NCBI RefSeq assembly: GCF_004331345.1
Contig: NZ_SJJZ01000006.1
Span: forward strand, 248,001-312,000
Source of the DNA: Kribbella soli
Lineage (GTDB): Bacteria > Actinomycetota > Actinomycetes > Propionibacteriales > Kribbellaceae
Direction of reading: 5' to 3'
Length of the DNA: 64,000 bases
Shown: one piece after another, positions 40,801 to 48,439 of the stretch
How the letters are laid out: every line of letters starts with the position of its first letter
Position numbering within the stretch: the stretch's first letter is position 1
Program-made: the position numbers and the translations under genes
Notes under the pieces: generated by a model
What the model saw: the letters and a program-made list of their open reading frames with translations, nothing else
What the model was told of the DNA's origin: nothing
The model's database searches: none

Positions 40801-41659
40801 CTATCAACTGACCGGCCAGGGCGGGGTGATGGGTGCACTGACACCAGACCTGGGCCAGGTCATGAACCCGTGGCAGCAGGCGGTGACCGAAATGCTCGAC
40901 GAGCTGCCGTGCACCGACAGCAGTGGCAGCAGCACCCACGGCACGATCCTGACGCTGCCCTACGACCTGCAGCCGCTCACCGACTACCTGGTCGACATCG
41001 AAGCCGTACCGAAGGGGGCACCTGACAACGCCCACGGCAGGCGCATCTACCGGGTCGGCTTCACCACCTCTCGCTTCGACACGGTCGGCGACCTGGCGAA
41101 GCTCATCCGGCTCGGAACCCGCGCGGACCGACATGTGCCGACTCCGACCGCGCTGTCCGCACTACCTCTGACCCCGGCCGGCGACGTCCTGGACACGGTC
41201 TACCAGTCCGCCGGGCTCGCCATCCCGCAAGTACCTCGCTATCCCGCGGCCGAAGTGCTCTGGTCCGGTGAGGCCGTACCGCAGCCGGTCGCGGTCGTCG
41301 TGGAATGCAGCGAGGCGATGTGGCGCTCGCGGCCGATGCCTACCGTCGTCGAGGGGCCACCCGACCCATCAGCCGGGCCGGGTCACAAGTGGTGGGCCGC
41401 AGTCGAGGGTGACTGGCTCTCGCTCGAGCCGAGCACCGCAGCGGTCGCGGCCGGCGATCTACCAAGAGCCGGCATCACCAAACTCGTGAAAGGACCAGGC
41501 GGCACCCGAGCCGTCATCCTGCTCGCCCCAGGCTCCCGCGGCTCCGAGCTGCGCCTGGATCTTGTACTCGCCGGTGACGCACTCGCCGGTACTCCGGAAC
41601 AGCGGGCCGAGGCCTTGCGCATCGCCCTGCACCGGGCGCCCTGGGAGGTGGAGGACTGA
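34895..41659 (+). CDS. Giant protein with OmpA-like domain and DUF6603-like region
   Basis: 2254 residues with no N-terminal signal peptide (MSLWDDTPASLKNGGGLDAL); strong RBS GGGGGGAAG. Residues 1-400 are beta-rich with a Pro linker (TPPPPPGG). Residues about 510-575 form an OmpA-like peptidoglycan-binding domain: PLVVEGFASFEGHTDP and RNLELSRRRRDALIQLL. At 740-790 there is a hydrophobic stretch. Residues about 900-1330 are long alternating strands (GLGIFGFLGGVGVNYRR, AGFDALISFEPFGLGGMIYA, GKVDFFFFSVEGCIKLEIG) resembling DUF6603 proteins as I recall them. The rest is beta-sandwich-like. Coupled to the next giant gene by TGATG. Function unknown; an envelope-associated or particle-like structural protein is possible. 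Confidence 0.75.
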   Translation: MSLWDDTPASLKNGGGLDALEPVLDSVDTPTEEERVEDDGFSWRVWKTTVGGDLPLSLDPATGSFNRSPGAVNSTATLLTFPDPRVGVEFALRLDAPGGDPDGTVRLVVDTPQAIARLPFLRGAKLDAQGQLRADPANPDVRFHLPALRVRLLRPVGQGLEVKLLSSTVSGHPPQDQIFDFIRMEPAHALIGPGEVVGFAFRSATLDLTGEAGPSGVPANARTQPTDWQGLYLPEVRLFVAPTGLEGLAVSAGVRDLWIGIGQHAGVTGLFEAEVVNRGQSPTVRLAFQGPAGEWYPVPDTDPIPNPVDLPDSATLYITAGGGLAPYKYRVTVNGGDPTTLDRRTILLPAAGTMALEIKVTDAGLHELIRNISVRKATATPVTPPPPPGGEVVPRTVTSTGHRVVVTSQTDSNATVRLDPDDGGDIAWSWPGGSANGDTAVIPVAAGATVTVTATRTVTPAAVAEFSAYTLFNHPTTTEFPTGTSTNWTTVADNIRTSPASSRQEWGAAQPFLGPDSRARLEQIPKSTPLVVEGFASFEGHTDPDAVTRNLELSRRRRDALIQLLTTELQFTTVTPGTAHGQGTAAGSTTPAPGSAHWWRATAKPALVAPTTETVTADLTRPAAATTTEVDPEPPRQLVPDCFRKIGVRVELIRGTFVRAEIYGEFDVRTAAEARLDEHTDEELPARTNPSDGICTFLVRLKVAEDRSSWETSAEFRAIEGDLDGLAKVERASAGSNTALNILGAVSALSPLLAAVTPPSPTAGELVPLVVLGSAAVGLGAGGQIQTQYVVLRGGQLVVTDGLVNPATGSGPTTTQISVLLDLETAFSFDLGFIKVDPQKPIVTRYQAVGIRSTWDTENNGDGTVEYVPLPVFDPSRGYTLDVPAGSLMAAPPLDSLLRVLGVRASRLNPTYLEVEVGLGVDLGIVTVDTVRVRLRLDAFEAPQLTKLGATLDIPGAIHGTGYLEITDLGFKGAFDLTFPSIGLRASATLALESRAGTTGVLVGAEVEFPVPLPLGNSGLGIFGFLGGVGVNYRRLEQTGVQAPALKWLENQLTPARGFSVMHPAGWELNPGSFAIAAGMMLGTAEGGFLIHLKGIVLVEVPGPRLLLVMKADVLKMPPVLKAQSSATFLAVLDLDFGRGTITIGIVAEYSILKLLKIRVPVTAFFHLSQAQNWFIDLGTYTDPVTVSILDVFRGTGYLMIHGDGTTLANPKLPITTNGLAIAVGFHLQCVLMGSKSVGLYFEVAAGFDALISFEPFGLGGMIYARGELRLWIVGISARAELTVLVGRRGSTDTTSITGRVCGKVDFFFFSVEGCIKLEIGGGPPDPADPPELIGGVKLVSRSPALVEGSATDRAVDGALGDAAAQSGDPIPTVPLDAVPVVLFKTPPSVLPGNVVLGGEARGTSGAGADPWVRRGDNWWRFQLTSVELIGDLQPDPPAGKTPATWWARSAPGQSQLGPALALLSWLPTPAPRAVPYGESLTTTVNEQWGHICSDPARPAPVVWTFDNKPTGPSPTGWRLTGIPWPDQPGDFRSTPVDAKLDVTETWRTHHPLADLLQGTDPAVVVGDSVPCPTGHIDHVDSIQVWQSGNPLTFSNAALPMNGEALQEVVDLLATGTSLADLGAAWAETAWDKELSDQPLGCQGRILRSPSGDEPDPAPYGTEEERELVKKIWEETGFKPSDFGNTVRLSVDGGLEALELLLLVSERMLNEGLIITCRKSDGSVVAQQPVTPDSMVTSTNPLPGEWTDPAGPWADPIERAGRIAARVVAEERDLLLCRVVVDVPGSVAVVELGADRRERFLTGTPYWLVAAAGITTAERWRFDYDTQVITTDRDLLESTLTQDPTDVALLVPSQSYTVRVKYRAQSVAGANKPSPTEPENWGGEETRDFQFAADGPDEVPRDLGPWLLATAPAMNETGIFCAEPIRIALATQNVTALFDAYGEELRVHVQASSGFHPEPPGGGLSLTLPYQLTGQGGVMGALTPDLGQVMNPWQQAVTEMLDELPCTDSSGSSTHGTILTLPYDLQPLTDYLVDIEAVPKGAPDNAHGRRIYRVGFTTSRFDTVGDLAKLIRLGTRADRHVPTPTALSALPLTPAGDVLDTVYQSAGLAIPQVPRYPAAEVLWSGEAVPQPVAVVVECSEAMWRSRPMPTVVEGPPDPSAGPGHKWWAAVEGDWLSLEPSTAAVAAGDLPRAGITKLVKGPGGTRAVILLAPGSRGSELRLDLVLAGDALAGTPEQRAEALRIALHRAPWEVED

Positions 41660-44600
41660 TGGCTCGTCGAATCGCCTGGCCCTACTGGTTCCGCGCCGAA
41701 GCAGCCAAGATCCCGTGGCCCGTCCTTGCCGAGCAGCACCTGCAGCAGGTTCGTCAGCACCACGTCGTGATCGACGACCGGCTGCTGGAGCACCTGAAGA
41801 CGATCCGGGAGAAGCGGCCCACCGAGATCCAGTTGCGCTGGATCTGCGCCAAGGAACTCGGTGTTCCGTCCGAGCCGTTCGTCGTGTGGCAGCGGCCGCG
41901 ACGGGACCAGCCCGAGCGCGCCGACTTCACCCAGCTCCCGGTCAAGGGCGGCCTAGGACTGAACTGGAGCAGAGTCGCCTCGTACGTCGAAGTCGAGTGC
42001 GACCCGATCGACCCGGGTCGCCCTGTCGGGCTACTGGTCACCCGCGGTGCTCTGGGCCTCGAGGCCACCGTCGGAGCCGCCGCCGTCACCAGTGTCGGAG
42101 GTGCTCGGGTGCGGCTCGTCGTCCGATGCCCGGGCGGCACGAGAGCGCTACTGGTCAACGGACACAGCCCGGACCTCCGGATCGAGCTACTCCAGCAGGT
42201 GCTCGACGACGACGAGTGGACGCGGCTCGAACGCGTAGGCCTGCCGGTGGACTCCCCCTGGCCCGGTACGTCGTACGACACCGGACCGCAGGGTTTCTTC
42301 GACAACCCGGTGGATCCGGTCGAGGCAGCCCTGCAGCGACTCAAGCGCGGCGGTCCCCCGGTCGGCTGGTACCCAGTCACCGCCACGAGCCGTACTGCGC
42401 CGCTCTGGGCGCCACCGGACTACGGCATGCTGCTCAAGGAGATCCGCAACGAGACCCTGCCCCGGATCGAGCGGATCTACCGCCCGGCCCTTCCGCCGTA
42501 CGAGCAGCAGAACGTGCTCGACACCGGACCGGTCGACGGTCCGAGTGGGTCTTCCTTGACCGCGACTGCCGAGCTGCCTGTGCTCTCACTGCTGACCCTG
42601 CCTGCGAGTGCGGACCCGTTCCTGGCCCTGGGACTCGGCTTCGGAACCAGCTACCTGGAGGAACTTCAGCACGACCAGCCGGGCGTGGGTGGTGACGACC
42701 TGATGGTCACCGCCGAGTACTCGGACACGCCCAACGGGATGGGTTCCACCGCGATGGCGGCGTACCTGCCGTCCTTCCCGCAGCACGTGAACACCGCGAC
42801 GCCGCTCAATGTCGCGGCTGTCCGCGATGGGCTGGTGGCGCCCGAAGTACCGGATCGACCGTGGCGCGAGACGGTGCGCATCTCGTGGTTCCGGCCGCCG
42901 AGCACGGCCGCGCTCGGGCAAGGAACCGGCGGATCACTGGCTCGCTTCGAGTCGCCGGCCGACACGACCGCGGAGTGCTTGCTGCCGCTGCGGCCCGCGG
43001 GCGACTTCCGGCCGCTGCTTCCGGTGCCTGACGGTCCGGAGGATCAGCCGGAGTTCCGCCGGACGAGCATCGTCGACGCCGCCGCCGAGATCCCGCTCGG
43101 AAGCGGCGGGCGCAGTCCGGGCTATCCGGTCGCGGTTCAGGATGTCTTCGGCGTTTGGTCGAAATGGGAGGACGCGCTGTACGCCGGCGACGAACCTGCT
43201 CCGCCCCGGCCGCGGATCATCGCGATGGCGCTCAACTCCACCTTCACCGGTTCGACCTCGTGCCCCGCGACGCTCGAGGTCGAGCTCGCGGTGGGCTGGG
43301 AAGACCGTACGCCGGTCGCGGTCGACCTGCGCGTCGTGATGTTCCCGATGGCGTCGTCGACCAGTCCGCCACCGGCGGGTGTTACGCCGTTCGGTGCCGC
43401 ACCCGCTGGTTGCTTTCGGCGGGATGTGGCGCTGAGCTTCGCGGGTCACGAGTTGCAGGGCGGCGCCGGAGTACAGGTAGAGCATCTGGACTCGGCCGGT
43501 GAGAACGTCGTACCGGCTGGGCCTGCACAGGGCGAAGAAGGCCGCCGGTACAAGCTGCGGATCTCTGTGCCCGTCCTGGACTTCGGAGTGACAGCGCGCT
43601 GGGGTGCGGCTTTGTGGACGCGGTCCCACCTGCTGATCGGGGTCACGTCCGGCCTGACGCCGGCTGCGGCAAGTCCTGCGCTGACAAGTGCGGCGACGCC
43701 AGTCCCGGTCGCGCCGATTCCGCCGCCGCTGCCGCCCGGTGTCCCGATGGGAAGCGCACCCGACGCGCAAGGCTGCTCGCACGCGAGGGTGCAGTGGTCT
43801 GTGCCCGCCGGTGCGCAACTCCAAGCAGACAAGGGAATCATCGTCTGGGAGATCGCCGAGACGGCCCTTCGTCAATCCGTCGGGCTCCCGGCCCGAGCGG
43901 CCGAAGGCACGCTGCCCGGCGTACGGCTGCAACAACTCTGGGACTCGTACGACGCCCTCCCGGCTGACCGCCGCCGGTCGATCTTCCGGCGTCTGATGGT
44001 GCTGCCCGGCTCGGCTCGCGAAGCGGACGTCACCCTGCCCAAGGGATCCACGGACATCCACCTGTTCACCGTGACCACGCTGTCCACGTCAGGCATCGAG
44101 TCGGCCTGGCCTGGCGGCGCGCCCGCTCACGAAAGCCTGCAGGCCGTCGCGGCACCGCGACTGCGTCGTCCCGCGGCGCCTGTCGTCAGTTCGGTCATCG
44201 GAGTCGCGGGCACCGTCGCCCTGACCATGACCTCGGCGAGCCGCGTGCCGGTCCGCGAGTTCCGGCTGTTCCGGACGCGATCCGAGGTCGCCGCGCGATC
44301 CTTCGAGTCGATGGGACCAGCGTTCGCCGTCGTACCGGCTGTTCCGCCCGGCGCAGGGCAGCCACCCGACCCGGTCACTGGCGAGTTGACCTACACGGCC
44401 AACTGGACGGGTGCGTTCGGTCCGTCGTGGGACGACTGGTTTGTGCGGGCGGTCGCCATACCGGTTGATGCTGTGCCGGTTGCGGCCGTGCGTGGTCTGC
44501 CGTCGACTGCCTGCGAACCAGTGGTCGTGACAGTCCTTCCAGGAACGGCGCCCGACCTGGCTCCGCTCGTCGCTACGCCGATCGGCACAGGCGAGCTGAT

Positions 44601-45303
44601 CCTGGTGACGACGTCAACCTCGGCACCTCCCCGAGAGGTTGCTCTGGGGAACCACCGCATCTCGGTCGAGGTACAGGGCGCTGCTGGGGTGGTCAACGTC
44701 GATCCGCTCCCACTTCAAGAGGTAGCGGAAGGCCCGGTCTCCGGACCGCCGCCGGCCAACGCCGACCCAGGTGCAGCCCTGGTCCGCGGACCGCGAGCGG
44801 TCGGCCGAACGCCACTCGGCGTATGGCTCACCCGGCCCGACAGCGGCCAGCCGGTCGACGTCTTCGTCCGGCTGGTCGATCCGCTCGGCCGGCTCGCCGA
44901 ACAGCAGGTCACCGTGCCGGCGTTCGTTGCCGAACCGCCCAGTCTCGATCTGATCGACATCTTCACGATCGTCGGCCGCGGTGTGGTGGCACGGCTCCGC
45001 TCGGATGCCGATGTCGCAGCTCAACCCCCTTACGTTCTGGGGGTTCAAGCCCAGCAGACCCGCCGTCCGTTCCCGATCGGTCCGCTACCACCACCGGTCC
45101 GGGCTCGCTTCGAGCTCGACGACATCCCGGCCCGCCCGGGCCCCTTCCCGAGCGCCGACCCCATCCAAGCCGTCCGGGTGACCGAGGACCCGCCGCACGA
45201 GTATCAGATCCTCATCCGGCTGGCACCCCCGATGGTCGTCACCTTCGTGCTGCGTGCTCCCAACGGCGCCCAGACCCAAGTAGTCGCCGAGGTCACAACC
45301 TAG
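41659..45303 (+). CDS. Large partner protein of the giant gene, unknown function
   Basis: 1214 residues, beginning ARRIAWPYWFRAEAAKIPWP, with no signal peptide and no clear membrane helix. A helical N-terminal part (to about 100) is followed by beta-rich regions, a Pro linker near 680-700 (VPVAPIPPPLPPGVP) and Fn3-like segments after 840 (VPVREFRLFRTRSEVAARSF). No enzyme motif is recognised. The start codon overlaps the stop of the 2254-residue gene, so the two are made together, presumably for one complex. Downstream lies a 15-bp inverted repeat and an unrelated SDR gene. Base and codon use resemble the neighbours. Confidence 0.72.
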   Translation: MARRIAWPYWFRAEAAKIPWPVLAEQHLQQVRQHHVVIDDRLLEHLKTIREKRPTEIQLRWICAKELGVPSEPFVVWQRPRRDQPERADFTQLPVKGGLGLNWSRVASYVEVECDPIDPGRPVGLLVTRGALGLEATVGAAAVTSVGGARVRLVVRCPGGTRALLVNGHSPDLRIELLQQVLDDDEWTRLERVGLPVDSPWPGTSYDTGPQGFFDNPVDPVEAALQRLKRGGPPVGWYPVTATSRTAPLWAPPDYGMLLKEIRNETLPRIERIYRPALPPYEQQNVLDTGPVDGPSGSSLTATAELPVLSLLTLPASADPFLALGLGFGTSYLEELQHDQPGVGGDDLMVTAEYSDTPNGMGSTAMAAYLPSFPQHVNTATPLNVAAVRDGLVAPEVPDRPWRETVRISWFRPPSTAALGQGTGGSLARFESPADTTAECLLPLRPAGDFRPLLPVPDGPEDQPEFRRTSIVDAAAEIPLGSGGRSPGYPVAVQDVFGVWSKWEDALYAGDEPAPPRPRIIAMALNSTFTGSTSCPATLEVELAVGWEDRTPVAVDLRVVMFPMASSTSPPPAGVTPFGAAPAGCFRRDVALSFAGHELQGGAGVQVEHLDSAGENVVPAGPAQGEEGRRYKLRISVPVLDFGVTARWGAALWTRSHLLIGVTSGLTPAAASPALTSAATPVPVAPIPPPLPPGVPMGSAPDAQGCSHARVQWSVPAGAQLQADKGIIVWEIAETALRQSVGLPARAAEGTLPGVRLQQLWDSYDALPADRRRSIFRRLMVLPGSAREADVTLPKGSTDIHLFTVTTLSTSGIESAWPGGAPAHESLQAVAAPRLRRPAAPVVSSVIGVAGTVALTMTSASRVPVREFRLFRTRSEVAARSFESMGPAFAVVPAVPPGAGQPPDPVTGELTYTANWTGAFGPSWDDWFVRAVAIPVDAVPVAAVRGLPSTACEPVVVTVLPGTAPDLAPLVATPIGTGELILVTTSTSAPPREVALGNHRISVEVQGAAGVVNVDPLPLQEVAEGPVSGPPPANADPGAALVRGPRAVGRTPLGVWLTRPDSGQPVDVFVRLVDPLGRLAEQQVTVPAFVAEPPSLDLIDIFTIVGRGVVARLRSDADVAAQPPYVLGVQAQQTRRPFPIGPLPPPVRARFELDDIPARPGPFPSADPIQAVRVTEDPPHEYQILIRLAPPMVVTFVLRAPNGAQTQVVAEVTT

Positions 45304-45317
45304 ATCTTGCATCTGTT

Positions 45318-45356
45318 TTGTTAGTCGGCTAAGTTTTGTGATTAGCCGACTAACAA
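45318..45356. promoter_or_regulatory. Perfect 15-bp inverted repeat before the SDR gene
   Basis: TTGTTAGTCGGCTAA and TTAGCCGACTAACAA are exact complements with a 9-nt spacer. Each arm contains a 12-bp near-palindrome (TTAGTCGGCTAA / TTAGCCGACTAA), so this is two operator copies back to back, TetR-like in form. TTTGTG (45335-45340) and TATATG (45357-45362) may be -35 and -10, with one arm between them. It could also end the giant-gene transcript. No TetR gene adjoins. Confidence 0.6.
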
Positions 45357-45376
45357 TATATGCAGGAGGACGGGTC

Positions 45377-46156
45377 ATGGACCTGGGTTTGAAGGATGCC
45401 GCGGTGCTGGTGACGGGTGGGTCGTCGGGGATCGGGCGGGCTACCGCGATCGCTTACGGGCGGGAAGGCGCCCGGGTCGCGATCACCTACAACTCACAGA
45501 AGGACGCGGCCGAGGCCGTCGCGGAGGAGATCGAGGCGGCCGGTGGTACGGCGTACGTCGTCCAGCTGGATCTCGGTGCCCCGGAGACGATCGCGGCCGC
45601 CGTCGCGTCGACGGTGGAGCACTGGGGCGGACTGGACGCCGTGGTCGCGAACGCGGTCAGCTGGGGAACGCTCGGGTACGACGACCGGCCGGAGCGGATC
45701 GAGGACTCCCGGGTCGAGTGGTGGACCGAGATCATCCGGGCCAACCTCGAGGGGAACTTCCACCTCGTCCAGCAGGTCGCCCCGGCACTCCGCGCCTCCG
45801 AACACGGCCGCCTGGTGCTGATCTCGACGGACCTCGCCGAGCGCGGGATGCGCGGTTCCTGGGCGTACGGCGCCGCGAAGGCGGGACTGCACGGCCTGGC
45901 GGCGAGTCTGCAGCACGATCTCGGCGCGGACGGCGTACTGGTCAATGTCGTCCTTCCCGGCATCACGCTGGAGAACGGGGCGCACCGGGTCATCCCCCGC
46001 CAGGCGCTGGACCGGATCGCGGCCGGATTCACCGCGAGGCACCTCCCGGACGCGTCCGAGCTCGCCGACGCGATCCTGTTCCTGACCTCGCCCCGCACCA
46101 AGGCGATCCAGGGCCAACTGCTGCACGTGACCGGCGGAGACCTGATCCCCGCGTAA
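45377..46156 (+). CDS. Short-chain dehydrogenase/reductase (SDR)
   Basis: 259 residues, classical SDR: NAD(P)-binding VLVTGGSSGIGRATAI, NAVSWG in place of NNAG (here VVANAVSWGTLG, a deviation), catalytic Ser in LVLISTDLAE and Tyr-x3-Lys in SWAYGAAKAGLHG. Residues SWGTLG replacing the usual NNAG glycine are unusual but seen in some members. AGGAGGA precedes the ATG at 6 nt. The upstream inverted repeat suggests repressor control, so it may serve a specific inducible pathway. The substrate is unknown. Confidence 0.9.
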   Translation: MDLGLKDAAVLVTGGSSGIGRATAIAYGREGARVAITYNSQKDAAEAVAEEIEAAGGTAYVVQLDLGAPETIAAAVASTVEHWGGLDAVVANAVSWGTLGYDDRPERIEDSRVEWWTEIIRANLEGNFHLVQQVAPALRASEHGRLVLISTDLAERGMRGSWAYGAAKAGLHGLAASLQHDLGADGVLVNVVLPGITLENGAHRVIPRQALDRIAAGFTARHLPDASELADAILFLTSPRTKAIQGQLLHVTGGDLIPA

Positions 46157-46159
46157 TGC

Positions 46160-46180
46160 AGCGTCGACGGCGCCGACGCT
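46160..46180 (+). terminator. Hairpin after the SDR gene
   Basis: AGCGTCG and CGACGCT form a perfect 7-bp stem with a 7-nt loop, starting 4 nt after the SDR stop and followed by TGT. A modest terminator between the SDR gene and pncA. Confidence 0.4.
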
Positions 46181-46222
46181 TGTACGGTGGGCTGAGGAGT
46201 ACTCCGGAAAAGGAGCGTCGCG

Positions 46223-46801
46223 ATGGCCCGGGCACTGATCGTGGTTGATGTGCAGAACGACTTCTGCGAAGGCGGGAGCCTGGCCGTGGCCGGTGGCGCC
46301 GACGTCGCGTTCCGGATCGGCGAACTGCTGCACCACTGGCACGAGGCCGAGCCCGACGAGCGGCAGTATGCGTACGTCGTGGCCACCCGGGATCACCACA
46401 TCGACCCGGGTGACCACTTCTCCAGAGAGCCCGACTTCGTGAACTCCTGGCCGCGGCACTGCGTGGCCGGCACCGACGGCGTCAGCTTCCACCCGAACCT
46501 GGACCCGCAGCCGTTCGACGCGATCTTCGACAAGGGCGAGTACGCGGCCGCGTATTCCGGCTTCGAGGGCAAGTCGCACGAGGGCGGTCACACGCTCGCC
46601 GACTGGCTGCGCGGCAAGGGCGTCACCGATGTCGACGTCTGCGGCATCGCAACCGACTACTGCGTCCGCGCCACCGCCCTCGACGCCCGCCAAGAAGGCT
46701 TCACCACCACAGTCCTCACCACCCTCACCGCAGGAGTAGCCGAGTCCACCACCACCCAAGCCCTAACCGACCTCCGAACCGCAGGCGTAACCCTCACCTA
46801 A
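46223..46801 (+). CDS. pncA: Nicotinamidase
   Basis: Hydrolyses nicotinamide to nicotinic acid, feeding pncB. 192 residues of the isochorismatase fold: catalytic Asp in LIVVDVQNDFCEGGSL, metal-binding Asp/His in ATRDHHIDPGDHFS, Lys in IFDKGEYAAAYSGF and nucleophile Cys in GIATDYCVRATALDA. AAAGGAG lies just upstream. The C-terminus is Thr-rich with a run of ACC codons. It stands alone here, with a strong palindrome between it and the convergent AbgT gene. Confidence 0.95.
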   Translation: MARALIVVDVQNDFCEGGSLAVAGGADVAFRIGELLHHWHEAEPDERQYAYVVATRDHHIDPGDHFSREPDFVNSWPRHCVAGTDGVSFHPNLDPQPFDAIFDKGEYAAAYSGFEGKSHEGGHTLADWLRGKGVTDVDVCGIATDYCVRATALDARQEGFTTTVLTTLTAGVAESTTTQALTDLRTAGVTLT

Positions 46802-46831
46802 CCGCTCCGCGCCGACCCTTCGCTGCCGCCA

Positions 46832-46892
46832 CACTTTGTGCACCCACCGCCCATTTCAGGCGCCGGAAAATGGTCGGTGGGTGCACAAAGTG
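46832..46892. repeat. Long palindromic repeat between pncA and the AbgT gene
   Basis: An 18-bp perfect stem (46832-46849 with 46875-46892), one mismatch, then CCATTT/AAATGG, with an 11-nt loop: a 61-nt hairpin. It lies between two convergent genes and may serve as a bidirectional terminator, but has no T-tract. Its 57-nt core aligns without gaps to the element at 58954-59010 (37 of 57 identical, concentrated in the arms), so it looks like a member of a dispersed palindrome family. Confidence 0.65.
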
Positions 46893-46906
46893 GGCGCCGC
46901 AGGCTC

Positions 46907-48439
46907 CTATCTGACGGGGGCTCCTGGGCCGAGGGGGATTCCGAGGGCCCACCAGGCGAGGAACAGGAGGGTCCAGGCGATGGTCATGGAGACTGCGAGT
47001 GGGACTGTGTACGACGCCAGCGTGCCGACGCCGGCGTCTTTGCGGTAGCGCTGGAGGAAGCCGAGGGCCATCACGAAGTACGGGCTCATCGGCGTGATCG
47101 CCGTCGAGCCTGAGTCGGCGATCCGGAAGAGGGCCTGGGTGGTTTCGGCTGGGACGTTGAGCAGGAGCATCATCGGCACCAGGATCGGCGCGGTCAGGGA
47201 CCACATCGCGGAGCCGCTCGTCACGAGCACGTTGATCACCGTCAGCAGCGCGAGGATGCCGAGGAAGATCACCACCTTCGGCGCCCCGAGATCGCCGAGC
47301 ACCCGGGCCGACTCCGCGGACAGCAGGTCGCCGATGTTGCTCCAGTCGAAGTACGCGAGGAACTGCGCGATCGCGAAGAACAGCACGAGCACCGGCGCCA
47401 TCTGCTTGATGCCTTCGGCCATCAGCTTCGGTACGTCGGCGGCGCGCTCGATCGCCTTCACGGTCACGCCGTACGTGATGCCGACCAGGCCGAAGAGGAC
47501 GGCGACCACCATCGCGATGCCGTCCAGGAACGGTGAGTCGACGATGCTGCCGTCCTTGCCGCGCAGCGGTGAGCCGTGCGGCAGCAGGACCGCGACGATC
47601 GCGACGGCCGCGACCAGGAACACGATCCCGGCCCGGCGCAGACCCTTGCGTTCGGCAACAGACACGGACAGCTGATCCGCGTCGTCGCCGGGCGCTTCAG
47701 GGTCGGCGTCGAGGTCGGTCCGCTTGCTCAGCACCAGTCGCGTGACGAGGGTGATCACCAGCGCCAGCAGGACCGACGACGCGATGTTGAAGAACCAGTT
47801 CGACAGCACCGAGACATGAGCATCCGGATCCACTGTGCGAGCGGCGGCCGTGGTGATGCCGGCGAAGATCGCGTCGTTCGGGGTCGGGATCGGGCTGGCG
47901 TCGTACCCGGAGGCGATCGCGGTGTACGCGACCACGATGCCGAGGATCGGCGACCGGCCGACCGCGCGGAACGCGAGCCCGCCGAGCGGCACCAGGATGA
48001 TGTACGCCGCCGCCGACGCGACATGCGCCATCGTGCCGGCGAACGCGACCGCGAACACCACCATCGACTGCGGCACCCGGGACACGCTGACCCGCATCAG
48101 TACCTGCAGGAACCCGGTCCGCTCGGCCAGCGCGACGCCCATGATCACGACCACGATCGTGGCCATCGGCGGGAACTCGGCGAAGTTCGAGATCGCCGTC
48201 GACACCGCCATCTGCAGGCCGTCGCCGGACAGTAGGTTCTGGACCGCGACCTCCTTGCCGTCCTTCGGCGAGAGCACAGACACGTCCAGCGCGGACAGGA
48301 TCGCGCTGACCACGGCCAGGATCGCCGACAGGATCCAGAACAGCCAGAACGGATGCGGCAGCGCGTTCCCGATCCGCTCGATGACCGCCATCGCCCGGAC
48401 CAGGCGCGGCAGCTCCCTCGTGTCGGTTGCCGTACTCAT
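46907..48439 (-). CDS. AbgT family transporter
   Basis: 510 residues, about 11-12 membrane helices. The start IERIGNALPHPFWLFWILSA and the hairpin/core signatures TMAHVASAAAYIILVPLGG, YTAIASGYDASPIPTPND and FRIADSGSTAITPMSPYFVM are diagnostic of the p-aminobenzoyl-glutamate/AbgT family; some members export sulfonamides, others import PABA-glutamate. ATGA-coupled to the upstream esterase gene and thus last in the GntR-creatininase-esterase unit, where uptake of an amide or ester conjugate fits best. Confidence 0.9.
   Translation of the reverse strand: MSTATDTRELPRLVRAMAVIERIGNALPHPFWLFWILSAILAVVSAILSALDVSVLSPKDGKEVAVQNLLSGDGLQMAVSTAISNFAEFPPMATIVVVIMGVALAERTGFLQVLMRVSVSRVPQSMVVFAVAFAGTMAHVASAAAYIILVPLGGLAFRAVGRSPILGIVVAYTAIASGYDASPIPTPNDAIFAGITTAAARTVDPDAHVSVLSNWFFNIASSVLLALVITLVTRLVLSKRTDLDADPEAPGDDADQLSVSVAERKGLRRAGIVFLVAAVAIVAVLLPHGSPLRGKDGSIVDSPFLDGIAMVVAVLFGLVGITYGVTVKAIERAADVPKLMAEGIKQMAPVLVLFFAIAQFLAYFDWSNIGDLLSAESARVLGDLGAPKVVIFLGILALLTVINVLVTSGSAMWSLTAPILVPMMLLLNVPAETTQALFRIADSGSTAITPMSPYFVMALGFLQRYRKDAGVGTLASYTVPLAVSMTIAWTLLFLAWWALGIPLGPGAPVR

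Noticed and set aside
46732..46800. ACC-rich end of pncA as a possible repeat or frameshift
   Set aside because: The frame stays intact and threonine-rich C-termini occur in this family; no repeat unit is exact.
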